Notes: generated by a model not told the origin, from the sequence alone. Positions 18,001-25,605 are shown, numbered from the stretch's first letter. The stretch is DNA of 64,000 bases from Microbacterium sp. SLBN-146 (GCF_006715145.1 NZ_VFMR01000001.1:1550001-1614000), one strand, 5' to 3'. Numbers and translations: made by a program.

Positions 18001-19362
18001 CCCGTCGTGAAGGGCACGGATGTCACCGCTCTCGCGCCGACGTTCACGACAGTCGAGGGCGCGACCGTGTCGCCTGCCAGCGGAACGGTCGTCGATCTGA
18101 CCGACCCGGTCGAGTACACCCTGACGACGCCCTCGGGCGACGAGGTGACGTGGACGTTCGAAGCCCGGGTCGTCAACAGCCCGGTGCTCGAGGGTCTCTA
18201 CGCCGACCCCAACATCGCGGTCTTCGGTGACACGTACTACATCTACGCCACCACCGACGGGTTCCCCGGCTGGGGTGGCAACGAGTTCTACGTGTGGAAG
18301 TCGAAGAACCTCGTCGACTGGGAGCGCGCCGCCGAGCCGTTCCTGAAGCTCGACGGCGCCAACGGCAACGTGCCGTGGGCGACGGGTAACGCATGGGCCC
18401 CGACGATCATCGAGCGCGACGGGAAGTACTATTTCTACTTCTCGGGCCACAACGCGAGCCTCAACCGCAAGACGATCGGTGTCGCCGTGGCGGACAGCCC
18501 CGAAGGCCCCTTCGTGGCGCAGCCCACCGCGATGATCCTCAACAACGAGGCCGTCACGTCGGGCCAGGCGATCGACCCGGCGGCGTTCCACGACCCGGTG
18601 AGCGGCAAGTGGTACCTCGGGTGGGGCAACGGCAGCCCCGTGCTGGCCGAGCTCAACGACGACATGGTCTCGATCAAGGCGGGGACGTTCCAGCGGATCA
18701 ACGGTCTGACCGACTTCCGCGAGGGCGTGTTCTTCAACTACCGCAATGGTCTGTACCACCTGACGTACTCGATCGACGACACCGGTTCGGAGAACTACCG
18801 TGTCGGTTACGCGACGTCGACGAGCATGAACGGTCCGTGGACCTACCGCGGTGTCATCCTCCAGAAGGACCTGTCACTCGGGATCAAGGGGCCGGCGCAC
18901 AGCTCGATCATCAACGTGCCGGGCACCGACGACTGGTACATCGCGTACCACCGCTTCGCGATCCCGAACGGCAACGGCACCAACCGCGAGACGACGATCG
19001 ACAAGATCGAGTTCGGCGAGGACGGTCTCATCAAGACCATCGTCCCGACCCTCGAGAGCGTCGCTCCGCAGACGATCGAACTCGGCCCCGAGATCGAGGT
19101 CACGACCACGACGCGATGCATCGCCGGCAAGGCGTACCTCGTCGTCCAGGCCAAGAACCTCGATGACTCGCCCGTGTCGATCGAGCTGACCACGGTGTAC
19201 GGCAGCAAGACGTACGCCACGGTCCAGCCGGGCAAGGCGGTGTCGTCCGCGATGGCCACACGCACGGTGGCGTTCGCGAGCGGATCGCTGACCGCGACGG
19301 CGACGTCTGCCACGGGCTCCACGACGGAGACCGTGACGTACAACGCCTTCTCGTGCGGATGA
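15031..19362 (+). CDS. Secreted multidomain glycoside hydrolase with two GH43-like propellers (arabinan/xylan-type)
   Basis: The 1443-residue exported enzyme has a Sec signal peptide cut near ATAAAT (about residue 32). In order: a LamG/concanavalin-like domain (about 36-240), two small Ig-like domains rich in TLTAT repeats (about 245-425), a first five-bladed propeller (about 430-745; VRDPHLVRS, NVWAPESIYNEETGEYYVYW, ARMEGHTVY), a Pro/Asp linker (VDPVDPEEP), a second LamG (about 760-960), an Ig-like segment, a second propeller (about 1050-1345; GLYADPNIAVFGDTYYIYAT, NAWAPTIIERDGKYYFYFSG, DFREGVFFNYRNGLYHLTYS) and a beta-rich C-terminal domain. The second propeller has the Asp/Asp/Glu arrangement of GH43 arabinofuranosidases and xylosidases. 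There is no LPXTG or membrane anchor. SD GGGAGGA precedes ATG. Substrate inferred from family only. Confidence 0.85.
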   Translation: MTQGVVRRVVAVVATVALGLGGAVALAQPATAAATMVAHYPLDETSGTVAVDASGAGRNATYVGGATLTGGEGVRLDGVDDHVKLPNNILAGLTSITISAEVLIRASQATPYFIYGLGNTDSGGVGNGYLFSSGNAYRTSIATGNWSTEQTTSSGANLTRDVWKTITYTLDDASNTARVYLDGVQVAQNSNVTITPGSIGGGVTTANYLGRSVYNADRTLAGSLRDVRIYDSALTAPEVAALHPTDATKLARDAATLSLGDLSAVTGNVTLPATAVNGSSITWASSAPGTISASGVVTRPASGQPNATVTLTATLTRGGETATRTFDATVLAMPGDEVLAQADLDAIVIPDATGIRGNITLPSTGSVNGTSISWTASPAGIITTAPEGRKAAGVVTRPATDTQVTLTATVPGTPASRAITVTVLAAPQGLDTDYTAGYLWTHFEAQGGYEKIFFGHSEDGLHWSKLNDNSPILANLGGDLGVRDPHLVRSAEGDKYWIIGTDLHAEGGGAGGSGWDQLNASKNIVVWESTDLVNWSDQRIVFAGFEHAGNVWAPESIYNEETGEYYVYWSARDRRENETPDWALRVYLTKTRDFVTFTEPEVWASLNAQGDGQTGPNIIDSTIAKEGDTYYRFSTSDWWTVVDTSTSLDGPWTTVIARDQAASFGLKARMEGHTVYQLPDGRWAVMGDDGGYYAHTANTLASLQFTQLSVGAGANQYSFEQRFRHGSVLRLSAAEEERLLEAYGDEPVDPVDPEEPQVGPIAEYTFDDGTLADSVGNADLTASGTAAVATDAEKGSALRLTGATNGYASFPTGMFDGRDTMTVSMDMKSELSSGNFFNFTFGKDTTDYYFLRTRGGDVRSAITQASWQSESAVTGSVTTGQWHRYDVVFEDNRMTVYVDGVKLGENTSLSAKVSDLGEDLVAYLGRSMYSGDRFAQAWYDNVRVYNRALSQAEVLANAGVEDQLLEVSLAQPDALKVAPIVDADDYSVVLPVVKGTDVTALAPTFTTVEGATVSPASGTVVDLTDPVEYTLTTPSGDEVTWTFEARVVNSPVLEGLYADPNIAVFGDTYYIYATTDGFPGWGGNEFYVWKSKNLVDWERAAEPFLKLDGANGNVPWATGNAWAPTIIERDGKYYFYFSGHNASLNRKTIGVAVADSPEGPFVAQPTAMILNNEAVTSGQAIDPAAFHDPVSGKWYLGWGNGSPVLAELNDDMVSIKAGTFQRINGLTDFREGVFFNYRNGLYHLTYSIDDTGSENYRVGYATSTSMNGPWTYRGVILQKDLSLGIKGPAHSSIINVPGTDDWYIAYHRFAIPNGNGTNRETTIDKIEFGEDGLIKTIVPTLESVAPQTIELGPEIEVTTTTRCIAGKAYLVVQAKNLDDSPVSIELTTVYGSKTYATVQPGKAVSSAMATRTVAFASGSLTATATSATGSTTETVTYNAFSCG

Positions 19363-19386
19363 CAGTGATCTGCTAGCGGCATGAAC

Positions 19387-19423
19387 GATGCGGCGACGGA
19401 TGCTTCGGCTCCGTCGCCGCATC
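19387..19423 (+). terminator. Strong bidirectional terminator
   Basis: A perfect 14-base stem (GATGCGGCGACGGA with TCCGTCGCCGCATC) and a 9-base loop containing a TTCG core lie between the convergent glycosidase and sortase genes. A short pyrimidine run GCTTTCTCC follows on the plus strand. Confidence 0.85.
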
Positions 19424-19451
19424 GCTTTCTCCCCGAGGGGGGATCGGCCCC

Positions 19452-20114
19452 TCAGGCGTCGGCGCGGACGGCGTAGACGACACGGTTGTCGACGTACGAG
19501 TCGGCGCCGCGGTCGTAGACACCGCCGCACGTGATGAGGCGCAGTTCGTCGTGGGGGACCGCCCCGAAGACTTGCGCGGTGGGGAAAGCGGACTTGGGAT
19601 AGTCGGCGGTCTCCGTCACGACATAGCTGTGCACCGTGCCCGCGGCATCCGTGATCTCGACCGCGTCTCCCGGGACGAGATCGCGCAACCGCATGAAGAC
19701 GGCGACGCCCGTGGGTGAATCGACGTGTCCCGCGATGACGAGCGGACCGTGACCGCCCGGGCGTCCGCCACCCGTGAACCACCCCACGTCGTCATAGTCG
19801 GACGGCACCTCCATCGACCCGTCGGCGGCGATGCCGAGGTCGATGAGCGGCTCATCGAGGCCGATCGCCGGGAGCGTCACGCGGGCGGGGGCGACCCCGA
19901 GGGGGAGCGGCGCGATCGTGGCTGTCGGGGTGGGGGATGCCGTCACCGACGGCGCCGTCGTGACGGTCGGTCGCGGCGTCGACTCCGGCGCGGCGTCGGC
20001 GACGGAGCCGCACCCCGTGAGGATCAGCGCGGCGGTGATCGTCAGCGCACCCGCGGTGCGCGGCACCCGCCCGGAGGAGAGCGGATGCCGCGCGGCTCGC
20101 GGAGCGGGGATCAC
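19452..20114 (-). CDS. Lipoprotein class F-type sortase
   Basis: The 220-residue cell-surface transpeptidase has a lipobox LTGC at 32-35, so it is probably anchored as a lipoprotein rather than by a membrane helix. A Thr/Pro-rich linker (45-70) leads to the sortase beta-barrel with catalytic His130 (AGHVDSP), Cys196 (ITCGG) and Arg211 (NRVVY). The triad is complete and the length is normal for class E/F enzymes. The GTG start overlaps the stop of the CHRD gene upstream (GTGA), so the two are coupled. Its substrate is unknown: the neighbouring CHRD protein ends in a membrane helix and basic tail but lacks a recognisable LPXTG or LAXTG box. Confidence 0.87.
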   Translation of the reverse strand: MIPAPRAARHPLSSGRVPRTAGALTITAALILTGCGSVADAAPESTPRPTVTTAPSVTASPTPTATIAPLPLGVAPARVTLPAIGLDEPLIDLGIAADGSMEVPSDYDDVGWFTGGGRPGGHGPLVIAGHVDSPTGVAVFMRLRDLVPGDAVEITDAAGTVHSYVVTETADYPKSAFPTAQVFGAVPHDELRLITCGGVYDRGADSYVDNRVVYAVRADA

Positions 20115-20824
20115 CGGCTCGCAGTCTGCCGACGTCGGTGCAGGACGACCGCGGTTCCCACCGTGAGGCCGACGACGCCGAGCGCGGCAGCACTCAGTCC
20201 GAGGGCGTCGGAGGTTCCACCGGCCGTGCCGCCCGCACCCGTGTCGACACCGCCGACGGGGACGGCGGTCAGCTGGCCGCGGACAACGCCGGCGGCATAG
20301 TCGACGGTGTGGGAGTCGCCCGTGAATCCGGCCGGGTTCGCCTCGATCTGAGCGAGCGAGAAGCCGTCGCCCGTGTCGGCGCCGTTCGCCTCGATGCCCG
20401 TCGTGAACGGCCCCTGGAGGCATCCCGACGACGTGCGCGGGCCGTCGCCGACGGGTGCGGGGTTGGGGAAGGCGATGCGCGGCGGTCCGGGCTGGCCCGC
20501 GGCGGCCTCGTGGATGTGGGTGGCTGTCCGGGCGGGGCTCTGGTAGTCGCCGCTCACTCCCTCGAGGCGGATGTCGTAGCAGATGATCTCGAGGTCGGAG
20601 TTGATCCGGAACGTGAACGTTCCCGATGCCCCGGGCTGGCCGGGTGTTGCGACGCCGTCGTTGTTGACGACCTGGTCGGGCGTCGCCATCACAGTGAACG
20701 CGCTCGTGAAGCTCGACGGTTCGGCGACCTCGGTATCTGCGTAAGCCGGTGCTCCGATCGCGAGCAGTCCGACCGACGCGAGCGCGCCGATCGTGATCGG
20801 ACGGGCGATTGTCTTCTTCGTCAT
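20111..20824 (-). CDS. Secreted CHRD-domain surface protein with C-terminal membrane helix
   Basis: The 237-residue protein has a Sec signal (LASVGLLAIGAPAYA, cut near residue 29), a CHRD-like beta domain (about 40-185; GTFTFRINSDLEIICYDIRL, ATHIHEAAAGQPGPP, VVRGQLTAV), a Gly/Thr-rich linker, one membrane helix (about 208-228) and a basic tail HRRRQTASR. The layout is that of a sortase substrate or a simple membrane-anchored surface protein. A good ribosome site (AGGACCGAGGAA) precedes ATG. It heads the CHRD-sortase unit and is read from an ECF-like promoter that matches the one before the divergent sigma gene. Biological role unknown. Confidence 0.82.
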   Translation of the reverse strand: MTKKTIARPITIGALASVGLLAIGAPAYADTEVAEPSSFTSAFTVMATPDQVVNNDGVATPGQPGASGTFTFRINSDLEIICYDIRLEGVSGDYQSPARTATHIHEAAAGQPGPPRIAFPNPAPVGDGPRTSSGCLQGPFTTGIEANGADTGDGFSLAQIEANPAGFTGDSHTVDYAAGVVRGQLTAVPVGGVDTGAGGTAGGTSDALGLSAAALGVVGLTVGTAVVLHRRRQTASR

Positions 20825-20872
20825 TTCCTCGGTCCTTTCCACGGGGACGCGGACGCATCCGTTACGGGGTTC

Positions 20873-20898
20873 TACGCCGCGGCATCCGTCTTCGTTCA
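20873..20898 (-). promoter_or_regulatory. ECF-type promoter of the CHRD-sortase operon
   Basis: On the minus strand TGAACG (20898-20893) is followed by CGTA (20876-20873), with 17 bases between GAAC and CGTA. The same elements and the same spacing occur on the plus strand in front of the sigma gene. GAAC and CGT are typical ECF -35 and -10 cores. Confidence 0.55.
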
Positions 20899-20922
20899 TC
20901 TCGCCCGCAGATCGCCGGTCGA

Positions 20923-20948
20923 TGAACGTCGGGGGGCGTGCGGACGTA
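20923..20948 (+). promoter_or_regulatory. ECF-type promoter of the sigma/anti-sigma operon
   Basis: TGAACG (20923-20928) and CGTA (20945-20948) are separated as in the divergent copy (17 bases between GAAC and CGTA). Transcription would start near 20955, about 50 bases before ATG 21006, consistent with autoregulation by the ECF factor. Confidence 0.55.
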
Positions 20949-21005
20949 TGCCCTGACGACGGATGGTCCGCGAGGATCACTAGCCTGTGAGGGAGGGCGG
21001 ACGCG

Positions 21006-21566
21006 ATGGCGGAGGTCGCTCGAGGACGTGGGGGGAACCGGATGGGTCCGGAGCCGGGCGAGGTCGTCGCCTTCGACGCGTCACGCGCGTTCGATGAGAA
21101 CGGCAGCGCGCTTCTCGGCTTCGCCATGAACGCCCTGCGCGACAGGCCGCTCGCGGAGGATTGCGTGCAGGAGACCTTCCTCCGCGCCTGGCGGTCGCGC
21201 GATCGGTACGACGGCACGCGCGCGTCGGAGCGCACGTGGTTGTTCTCGATCGCGCGGAACGTCGTCACGGATGCTCTCCGTGCGCGGGCGCGGCTGCCGC
21301 GCATCGGCGACGACACGGAGCTCGAGACGCGGACGGCCGACGCCATCGACCCCCTCGAGCGACTCGGCATCCTCGAAGGGCTCGCCCGCTTGAGCGAACC
21401 GCACCGGACCGCCGTCGTGGCGGTCCACATCGAGGGCCGCAGCTACCAGGAGCTCTCGGATGCGACGGGCGTTCCCGTCGCGACTTGGCGTACACGCGCG
21501 TACCACGCCCTCCGGGCGCTGCGCGGACATCTCGAAGGGACGGAGGCGCAGGATGAACACTCCTGA
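21006..21566 (+). CDS. ECF RNA polymerase sigma factor (SigK-like)
   Basis: The 186-residue protein has sigma region 2 at about 20-95 (LRDRPLAEDCVQETFLRAWR, TWLFSIARNVVTDALR) and region 4 at about 115-175 (LSEPHRTAVVAVHIEGRSYQ, DATGVPVATWRTRAYHALR). It directs RNA polymerase to a small regulon. The last 14 bases overlap the start of the anti-sigma gene, the usual coupling for such pairs. GGAGGGCGG precedes ATG 21006; ATG 21042 is a possible later start. The matching ECF promoters on both sides of the divergent region suggest that it controls itself and the CHRD-sortase genes. Confidence 0.92.
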   Translation: MAEVARGRGGNRMGPEPGEVVAFDASRAFDENGSALLGFAMNALRDRPLAEDCVQETFLRAWRSRDRYDGTRASERTWLFSIARNVVTDALRARARLPRIGDDTELETRTADAIDPLERLGILEGLARLSEPHRTAVVAVHIEGRSYQELSDATGVPVATWRTRAYHALRALRGHLEGTEAQDEHS

Positions 21567-22278
21567 CGACCGCATCGCGGAACTCATCGCGGCAGCCCTC
21601 GCGGGTGAGCTCACTCCGAGCGAATCGGCGGAGTTCGATCGGCTGCGACGGGACCATCCGCGCATCGACGACGAGCTCCGCGAGCTCGGCATCGTGTCCG
21701 ACCGGCTCCGCCGCGGCGATGTCGTCTGGACGACACCGCGCGACGCCGACGCCCTGCGAGAGCGCGTGCTGTCATCGCTCCCTGCCGTCGATGCACCCGC
21801 CATCGACGCTCGCGCGGGGGCGGCGCCGGTGACCGTCACGCCGGTGAGGCCTCGTCCGCGCCGGTGGATCACGCCCCTCGTCGGGGCGGCATGCCTCGCG
21901 GCGGGTCTCGTCATCGGGCTCGGGGTGCCGGGTCTCACGAATCAGCCGCCCTCGGGTCCGCCCGGAACGCTCGGCGCGGTCGAGCCCCTTCAGGTGCGCG
22001 ATGATCTCGACGGCATCGACGTCGAGGCGGAACTCGTCGCCCACACGTGGGGCACGGAGGCCATTCTCGAAGCGACGGGACTCGATGTGGGCGCGACGTA
22101 CGCCGTCGTGTTCATCGGGGCGGACGGCAGCGAGTTCTCGGCGGGCGAGATCCTCGGGTCGGAGGTGCCGATCCTCTGCCGCATGAACGCCGCCGTGATG
22201 CGCGGTGACACGGTCCGCTTCGAGCTGAGGGACGCCGCCGCCGAGGTCATCGCGCACGCCGACCTCCCGGAGGCCTGA
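21553..22278 (+). CDS. Membrane-bound anti-sigma factor (RskA-like)
   Basis: The 241-residue single-pass protein has a cytoplasmic N-terminal anti-sigma domain (about 1-75; DRIAELIAAALAGELTPSES), a basic junction RPRPRRW, one helix (about 98-118) and an extracytoplasmic beta domain (about 130-241; THTWGTEAILEATGL-like segment and VPILCRMNAAVMRG). The zinc-binding HxxxCxxC motif of ZAS anti-sigmas is absent, as in RskA/RslA-type variants. It should hold the sigma factor at the membrane until cut by regulated proteolysis in response to an outside signal. The start overlaps the sigma gene by 14 bases. Confidence 0.87.
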   Translation: MNTPDDRIAELIAAALAGELTPSESAEFDRLRRDHPRIDDELRELGIVSDRLRRGDVVWTTPRDADALRERVLSSLPAVDAPAIDARAGAAPVTVTPVRPRPRRWITPLVGAACLAAGLVIGLGVPGLTNQPPSGPPGTLGAVEPLQVRDDLDGIDVEAELVAHTWGTEAILEATGLDVGATYAVVFIGADGSEFSAGEILGSEVPILCRMNAAVMRGDTVRFELRDAAAEVIAHADLPEA

Positions 22279-22371
22279 AGAGCGGGGATCCGATTCGGCG
22301 ACGCTTCCGAACAACTCCCGACCGCGCAGACACCTGCGCGCCGACACCGTCATCGGTGACAGGAGGAGAAC

Positions 22372-23979
22372 GTGAGCACTCGCATTCGACGTGGGCGATT
22401 CGTCGCGGCATCCGCGCTCGCCGGCCTCGTGAGCGGACTCGTCTTCCTGGCGGTGGCGGAGCTCGTCGCGCTCGTCGTCGCCCGCGAAGCGAGCCCCATC
22501 CTCGCGGTGGGGTCGTTCGTCATCGACATCGTGCCGCAGCCGCTCAAAGAGTTCGCGATCGAGACCTTCGGGGAGGCCGACAAGATCGCGCTCCTCGTGG
22601 GCCTCGGCATCGCCGTCGCCGTGGCGTCGGCCGTCGCCGGCATCCTGGAACTCGTCCGTCCTCCGCTCGGCGTCGTCGCCCTCGGGATCGCGGGAGTCCT
22701 GTCGACGGCCGCCATCGTGACGCGTGCGGGGGTGACGCCGTTGGCGTTCGCGCCGCCCGTGCTGGGTGCGATCGGGGGTGCCGTCATCCTCGTGCTCCTC
22801 AGCCGCCGCCTCCGTGCGTGGCGAAACGGGGCTGTCGCGCCGACCGAGTCGGAGGTCGAAACGGATGCCGAGACGCAGGTCGATGCTGACACGACCCCCG
22901 CCCCGCGAAACCTGGACCGACGTCGCTTCTTCGCCCTCGCAGCCATCGCGGGGGCTTCGGCCCTCATCGTGGGGATCACGGCGCGCGCCGTGAGCGTCGC
23001 GACCTCGTCGGTCGAAGCCGTCCGGAAGGCGCTGCGCCTCCCCGCACCGAAGTCGACCGTGATGGTGCCCGCGGGTGCCGAGTTCGACATCCCCGGCCTC
23101 ACGCCGCTCTTCACTCCGCCCGAGGACTTCTACCGGGTCGACACGGCGCTGACCGTCCCGACGATCGACCCCAACACGTGGCGGCTCGTCGTGGACGGCA
23201 TGGTCGATCAGCGCATCGAGCTGAGCTTCGACGACCTCGTGAACATGGGTCTCGACGAGTACTCGATCACCCTGACCTGCGTGTCGAACGAAGTGGGCGG
23301 CAACCTCGTCGGCAATGCCAAGTGGCTGGGCGTGCCCGTCCGCGACATCCTCAGGATGGCCGGACCCCAGTCGGGCGCCGACATGGTGCTGTCGCGCAGC
23401 GTCGACGGCTTCACGGCCAGTACGCCGCTGACATCGCTCACCGACGACGGTCTCGATGCGATCCTCGCGGTCGGGATGAACGGCGAGCCGCTCCCGCTCG
23501 AGCGCGGCTTCCCCGTCCGCATGATCGTGCCGGGGCTCTACGGCTACGTGTCGGCGACGAAGTGGCTCAGCGAGCTCAAGGTCACGACGTTCGCGCAGGA
23601 CGAGGCGTACTGGACCCCTCGCGGGTACAGCGCCGAGGCGCCCATCAAGTTCTCCTCGCGCGTCGACACCCCCAAGATCGGCGCTCCCGTCGCCGCGGGA
23701 CGCATCCCCATCGCGGGCGTCGCGTGGGCCCAGGCGGTCGGCATCGAGCGGGTCGAAGTTCAGATCGACGACGGCGACTGGCAGTCGGCGACGCTGTCGG
23801 AGGCGGTCAACGACACGACGTGGGTGCAGTGGATGGTGGAGTGGGATGCCACTCCCGGAACGCACTACGTCGCGGTGCGGGCCGTCAACAAGAACGGCGA
23901 CCTTCAGATCGAGGAGCGCGCGCCGATCGCCCCCAACGGATCCTCCGGCTGGCAGCGGTCGCTCATCACGGTCACCTGA
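22372..23979 (+). CDS. Membrane-anchored molybdopterin-dependent oxidoreductase (sulfite oxidase fold)
   Basis: The 535-residue protein has about four N-terminal membrane helices (12-38, 44-60, 75-105, 110-145) followed by a charged cytoplasmic stretch and a twin-arginine motif DRRRFF (182-187) in front of a further helix (188-210). The periplasm-facing catalytic domain (about 240-430) has the sulfite-oxidase/YedY fold; Cys303 in TLTCVSNEVGG is the expected molybdenum ligand. An Ig-like dimerisation domain ends the protein. AGGAGGAGAAC precedes the GTG start. The order Sec-inserted helices then Tat motif resembles actinobacterial Rieske proteins. The electron partner and substrate are unknown; location after an ECF/anti-ECF pair suggests stress control. 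Confidence 0.88.
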   Translation: MSTRIRRGRFVAASALAGLVSGLVFLAVAELVALVVAREASPILAVGSFVIDIVPQPLKEFAIETFGEADKIALLVGLGIAVAVASAVAGILELVRPPLGVVALGIAGVLSTAAIVTRAGVTPLAFAPPVLGAIGGAVILVLLSRRLRAWRNGAVAPTESEVETDAETQVDADTTPAPRNLDRRRFFALAAIAGASALIVGITARAVSVATSSVEAVRKALRLPAPKSTVMVPAGAEFDIPGLTPLFTPPEDFYRVDTALTVPTIDPNTWRLVVDGMVDQRIELSFDDLVNMGLDEYSITLTCVSNEVGGNLVGNAKWLGVPVRDILRMAGPQSGADMVLSRSVDGFTASTPLTSLTDDGLDAILAVGMNGEPLPLERGFPVRMIVPGLYGYVSATKWLSELKVTTFAQDEAYWTPRGYSAEAPIKFSSRVDTPKIGAPVAAGRIPIAGVAWAQAVGIERVEVQIDDGDWQSATLSEAVNDTTWVQWMVEWDATPGTHYVAVRAVNKNGDLQIEERAPIAPNGSSGWQRSLITVT

Positions 23980-23984
23980 CGACG

Positions 23985-23990
23985 TAGCCT
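23985..23990 (+). promoter_or_regulatory. -10 box of a leaderless sdaA transcript
   Basis: TAGCCT ends six bases before GTG 23997 and no ribosome site precedes the start, so transcription probably begins at or next to the start codon. Confidence 0.55.
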
Positions 23991-23996
23991 GGTGGG

Positions 23997-25577
23997 GTGA
24001 GCGCCTACGTATCGGCGTTCGAGCTGTTCTCCATCGGCGTAGGACCCTCGAGCTCCCACACGGTCGGTCCCATGCGGGCCGCCCTCGACTTCGCCGTGCG
24101 CCTGCGCGAAGGGGGCGTGCTCGATCACGTGCAGCGCGTCACCTGCACGCTGTACGGCTCTCTCGGTGCGACCGGTATCGGCCACGGCACCCCCGACGCC
24201 GTCGTCGCGGGGCTCATGGGCCTCGAACCCGAGACCGTCGACCCCGACCTCGTGCGCGCCGCGTGGACGGCTTGGCCCGAGGGCCGCGCACTCCGGGTCG
24301 CAGGGTCGCACGACGTGCCGTTCTCGAAGTCCGACATCGCCTTCGTCCCGCGCACGCGGCTTCCCGGTCACCCGAACGGGATGATCCTCGAGGCGTGGGG
24401 TTCACCGGACGCCGGTCCGCCGAGGGATGCCGCGCCGTCGCTCGTCCGCGAGACGGGGAGTGCTGCGGCATCCGTGGCATCACCGTCACCCGTCGACGAT
24501 GATGCGCTCATCCTGCGGGAGACCTACTACTCGGTGGGCGGTGGCTTCATCCGCCGCGAGGGCGAGCCGCCGCGCGTACAGGCGCACGCCTACCCCCTGG
24601 ACTTCTCGAGCGCCGAGGGGCTGCTCGCGCTCTGCGACGAGCGCAACATCACGATCGCGGAAGCCGCCCGCATCAACGAGGAGGCGCTGCGGAGCGACGA
24701 CGAGATCGCCCGGGGACTCGACGCGATCTGGGATGCCATGGCGGGATGCGTCGATGCGGGGCTCCGCGCTGACGGGGTGCTCCCCGGCATCCTCAAGGTC
24801 AAGCGGCGTGCGGGTGCGATCCGGGAGCAGCTCGACGAGGCCGAGGCGACGGGGCGTCGGGAACTCCCGGGTGAATGGCTCGGCGCGTTCGCACTGGCGG
24901 TCAACGAGGAGAACGCCGCGGGTGGGAGGGTCGTGACGGCACCGACCAATGGCGCGGCGGGAATCGTGCCGGCCGTCGCGATGTACTGGTGGCGGTTCCT
25001 CGCCGACTCCGGACTCGGTGCGGGCAACGCGGTCACGCCCTATGGTGAGCTCGTCGGGAGTGCGCTCCTCGGCTTCCACCCGCCGGAGCCCGAGCTCGCG
25101 GAGGGTTCCCCCGCAGCGCTCGCAGAAGCGAACCGTCGACGTGGCATCCGCAGATTCCTCCTGACGGCGACGGCACTCGGGTCACTGTTCAAAGCGAATG
25201 CCTCGATCTCGGGTGCCGAAGGCGGATGCCAGGCGGAGGTCGGGTCGGCGTGCGCGATGGCGGCGGGGGGCCTGACAGCCGTCATGGGCGGGACGAACCG
25301 GCAGATCGAGAACGCCGCGGAGATCGCGATGGAGCACCACCTCGGCCTCACGTGCGATCCCGTCGGAGGGCTCGTTCAGATCCCGTGCATCGAGCGGAAT
25401 GCGATCGCCGCGTCCACCGCCGTGACCGCCGCGCGGCTCGCGCTGCGCGGGGACGGCTCGCACTTCGTCTCACTCGATGCCGTCGTGGAGACCATGCGGC
25501 AGACCGGGATCGACATGTCGACGAAGTACAAGGAGACGAGCGAGGGCGGTCTCGCGGTGAACGTCATCGAGTGCTGA
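23997..25577 (+). CDS. sdaA: L-serine ammonia-lyase, iron-sulfur dependent, single chain
   Basis: The 526-residue cytoplasmic enzyme converts L-serine to pyruvate and ammonia using a [4Fe-4S] cluster. The N-terminal beta domain shows SIGVGPSSSHTVGPMRAALD; the C-terminal catalytic domain shows APTNGAAGIVPAV, SGAEGGCQAEVGSACAMAAG and LGLTCDPVGGLVQIPCIERN, which carry the cluster cysteines. An Ala/Pro/Ser-rich insertion of about 35 residues around 140-175 (PPRDAAPSLVRETGSAAASV) makes it longer than the usual 450-480 residues. The GTG start seems leaderless. The next gene starts after a 28-base gap followed by heat-shock operators. Confidence 0.94.
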   Translation: MSAYVSAFELFSIGVGPSSSHTVGPMRAALDFAVRLREGGVLDHVQRVTCTLYGSLGATGIGHGTPDAVVAGLMGLEPETVDPDLVRAAWTAWPEGRALRVAGSHDVPFSKSDIAFVPRTRLPGHPNGMILEAWGSPDAGPPRDAAPSLVRETGSAAASVASPSPVDDDALILRETYYSVGGGFIRREGEPPRVQAHAYPLDFSSAEGLLALCDERNITIAEAARINEEALRSDDEIARGLDAIWDAMAGCVDAGLRADGVLPGILKVKRRAGAIREQLDEAEATGRRELPGEWLGAFALAVNEENAAGGRVVTAPTNGAAGIVPAVAMYWWRFLADSGLGAGNAVTPYGELVGSALLGFHPPEPELAEGSPAALAEANRRRGIRRFLLTATALGSLFKANASISGAEGGCQAEVGSACAMAAGGLTAVMGGTNRQIENAAEIAMEHHLGLTCDPVGGLVQIPCIERNAIAASTAVTAARLALRGDGSHFVSLDAVVETMRQTGIDMSTKYKETSEGGLAVNVIEC

Positions 25578-25605
25578 CCTGCACCTGAAAATTCGCTCGA
25601 TGTCA

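Noticed and set aside
15010..18759. 1249-codon open frame on the minus strand across the glycosidase gene
   Set aside because: It is a shadow of the plus-strand gene caused by extreme GC bias: composition is Arg/Val/Asp-rich without domains, and the plus-strand frame has a signal peptide, domains and a ribosome site.
21772..23865. 697-codon minus-strand frame opposite the anti-sigma and molybdoenzyme genes
   Set aside because: Asp/Arg/Val-rich shadow frame; the plus-strand genes have clear domains and ribosome sites.
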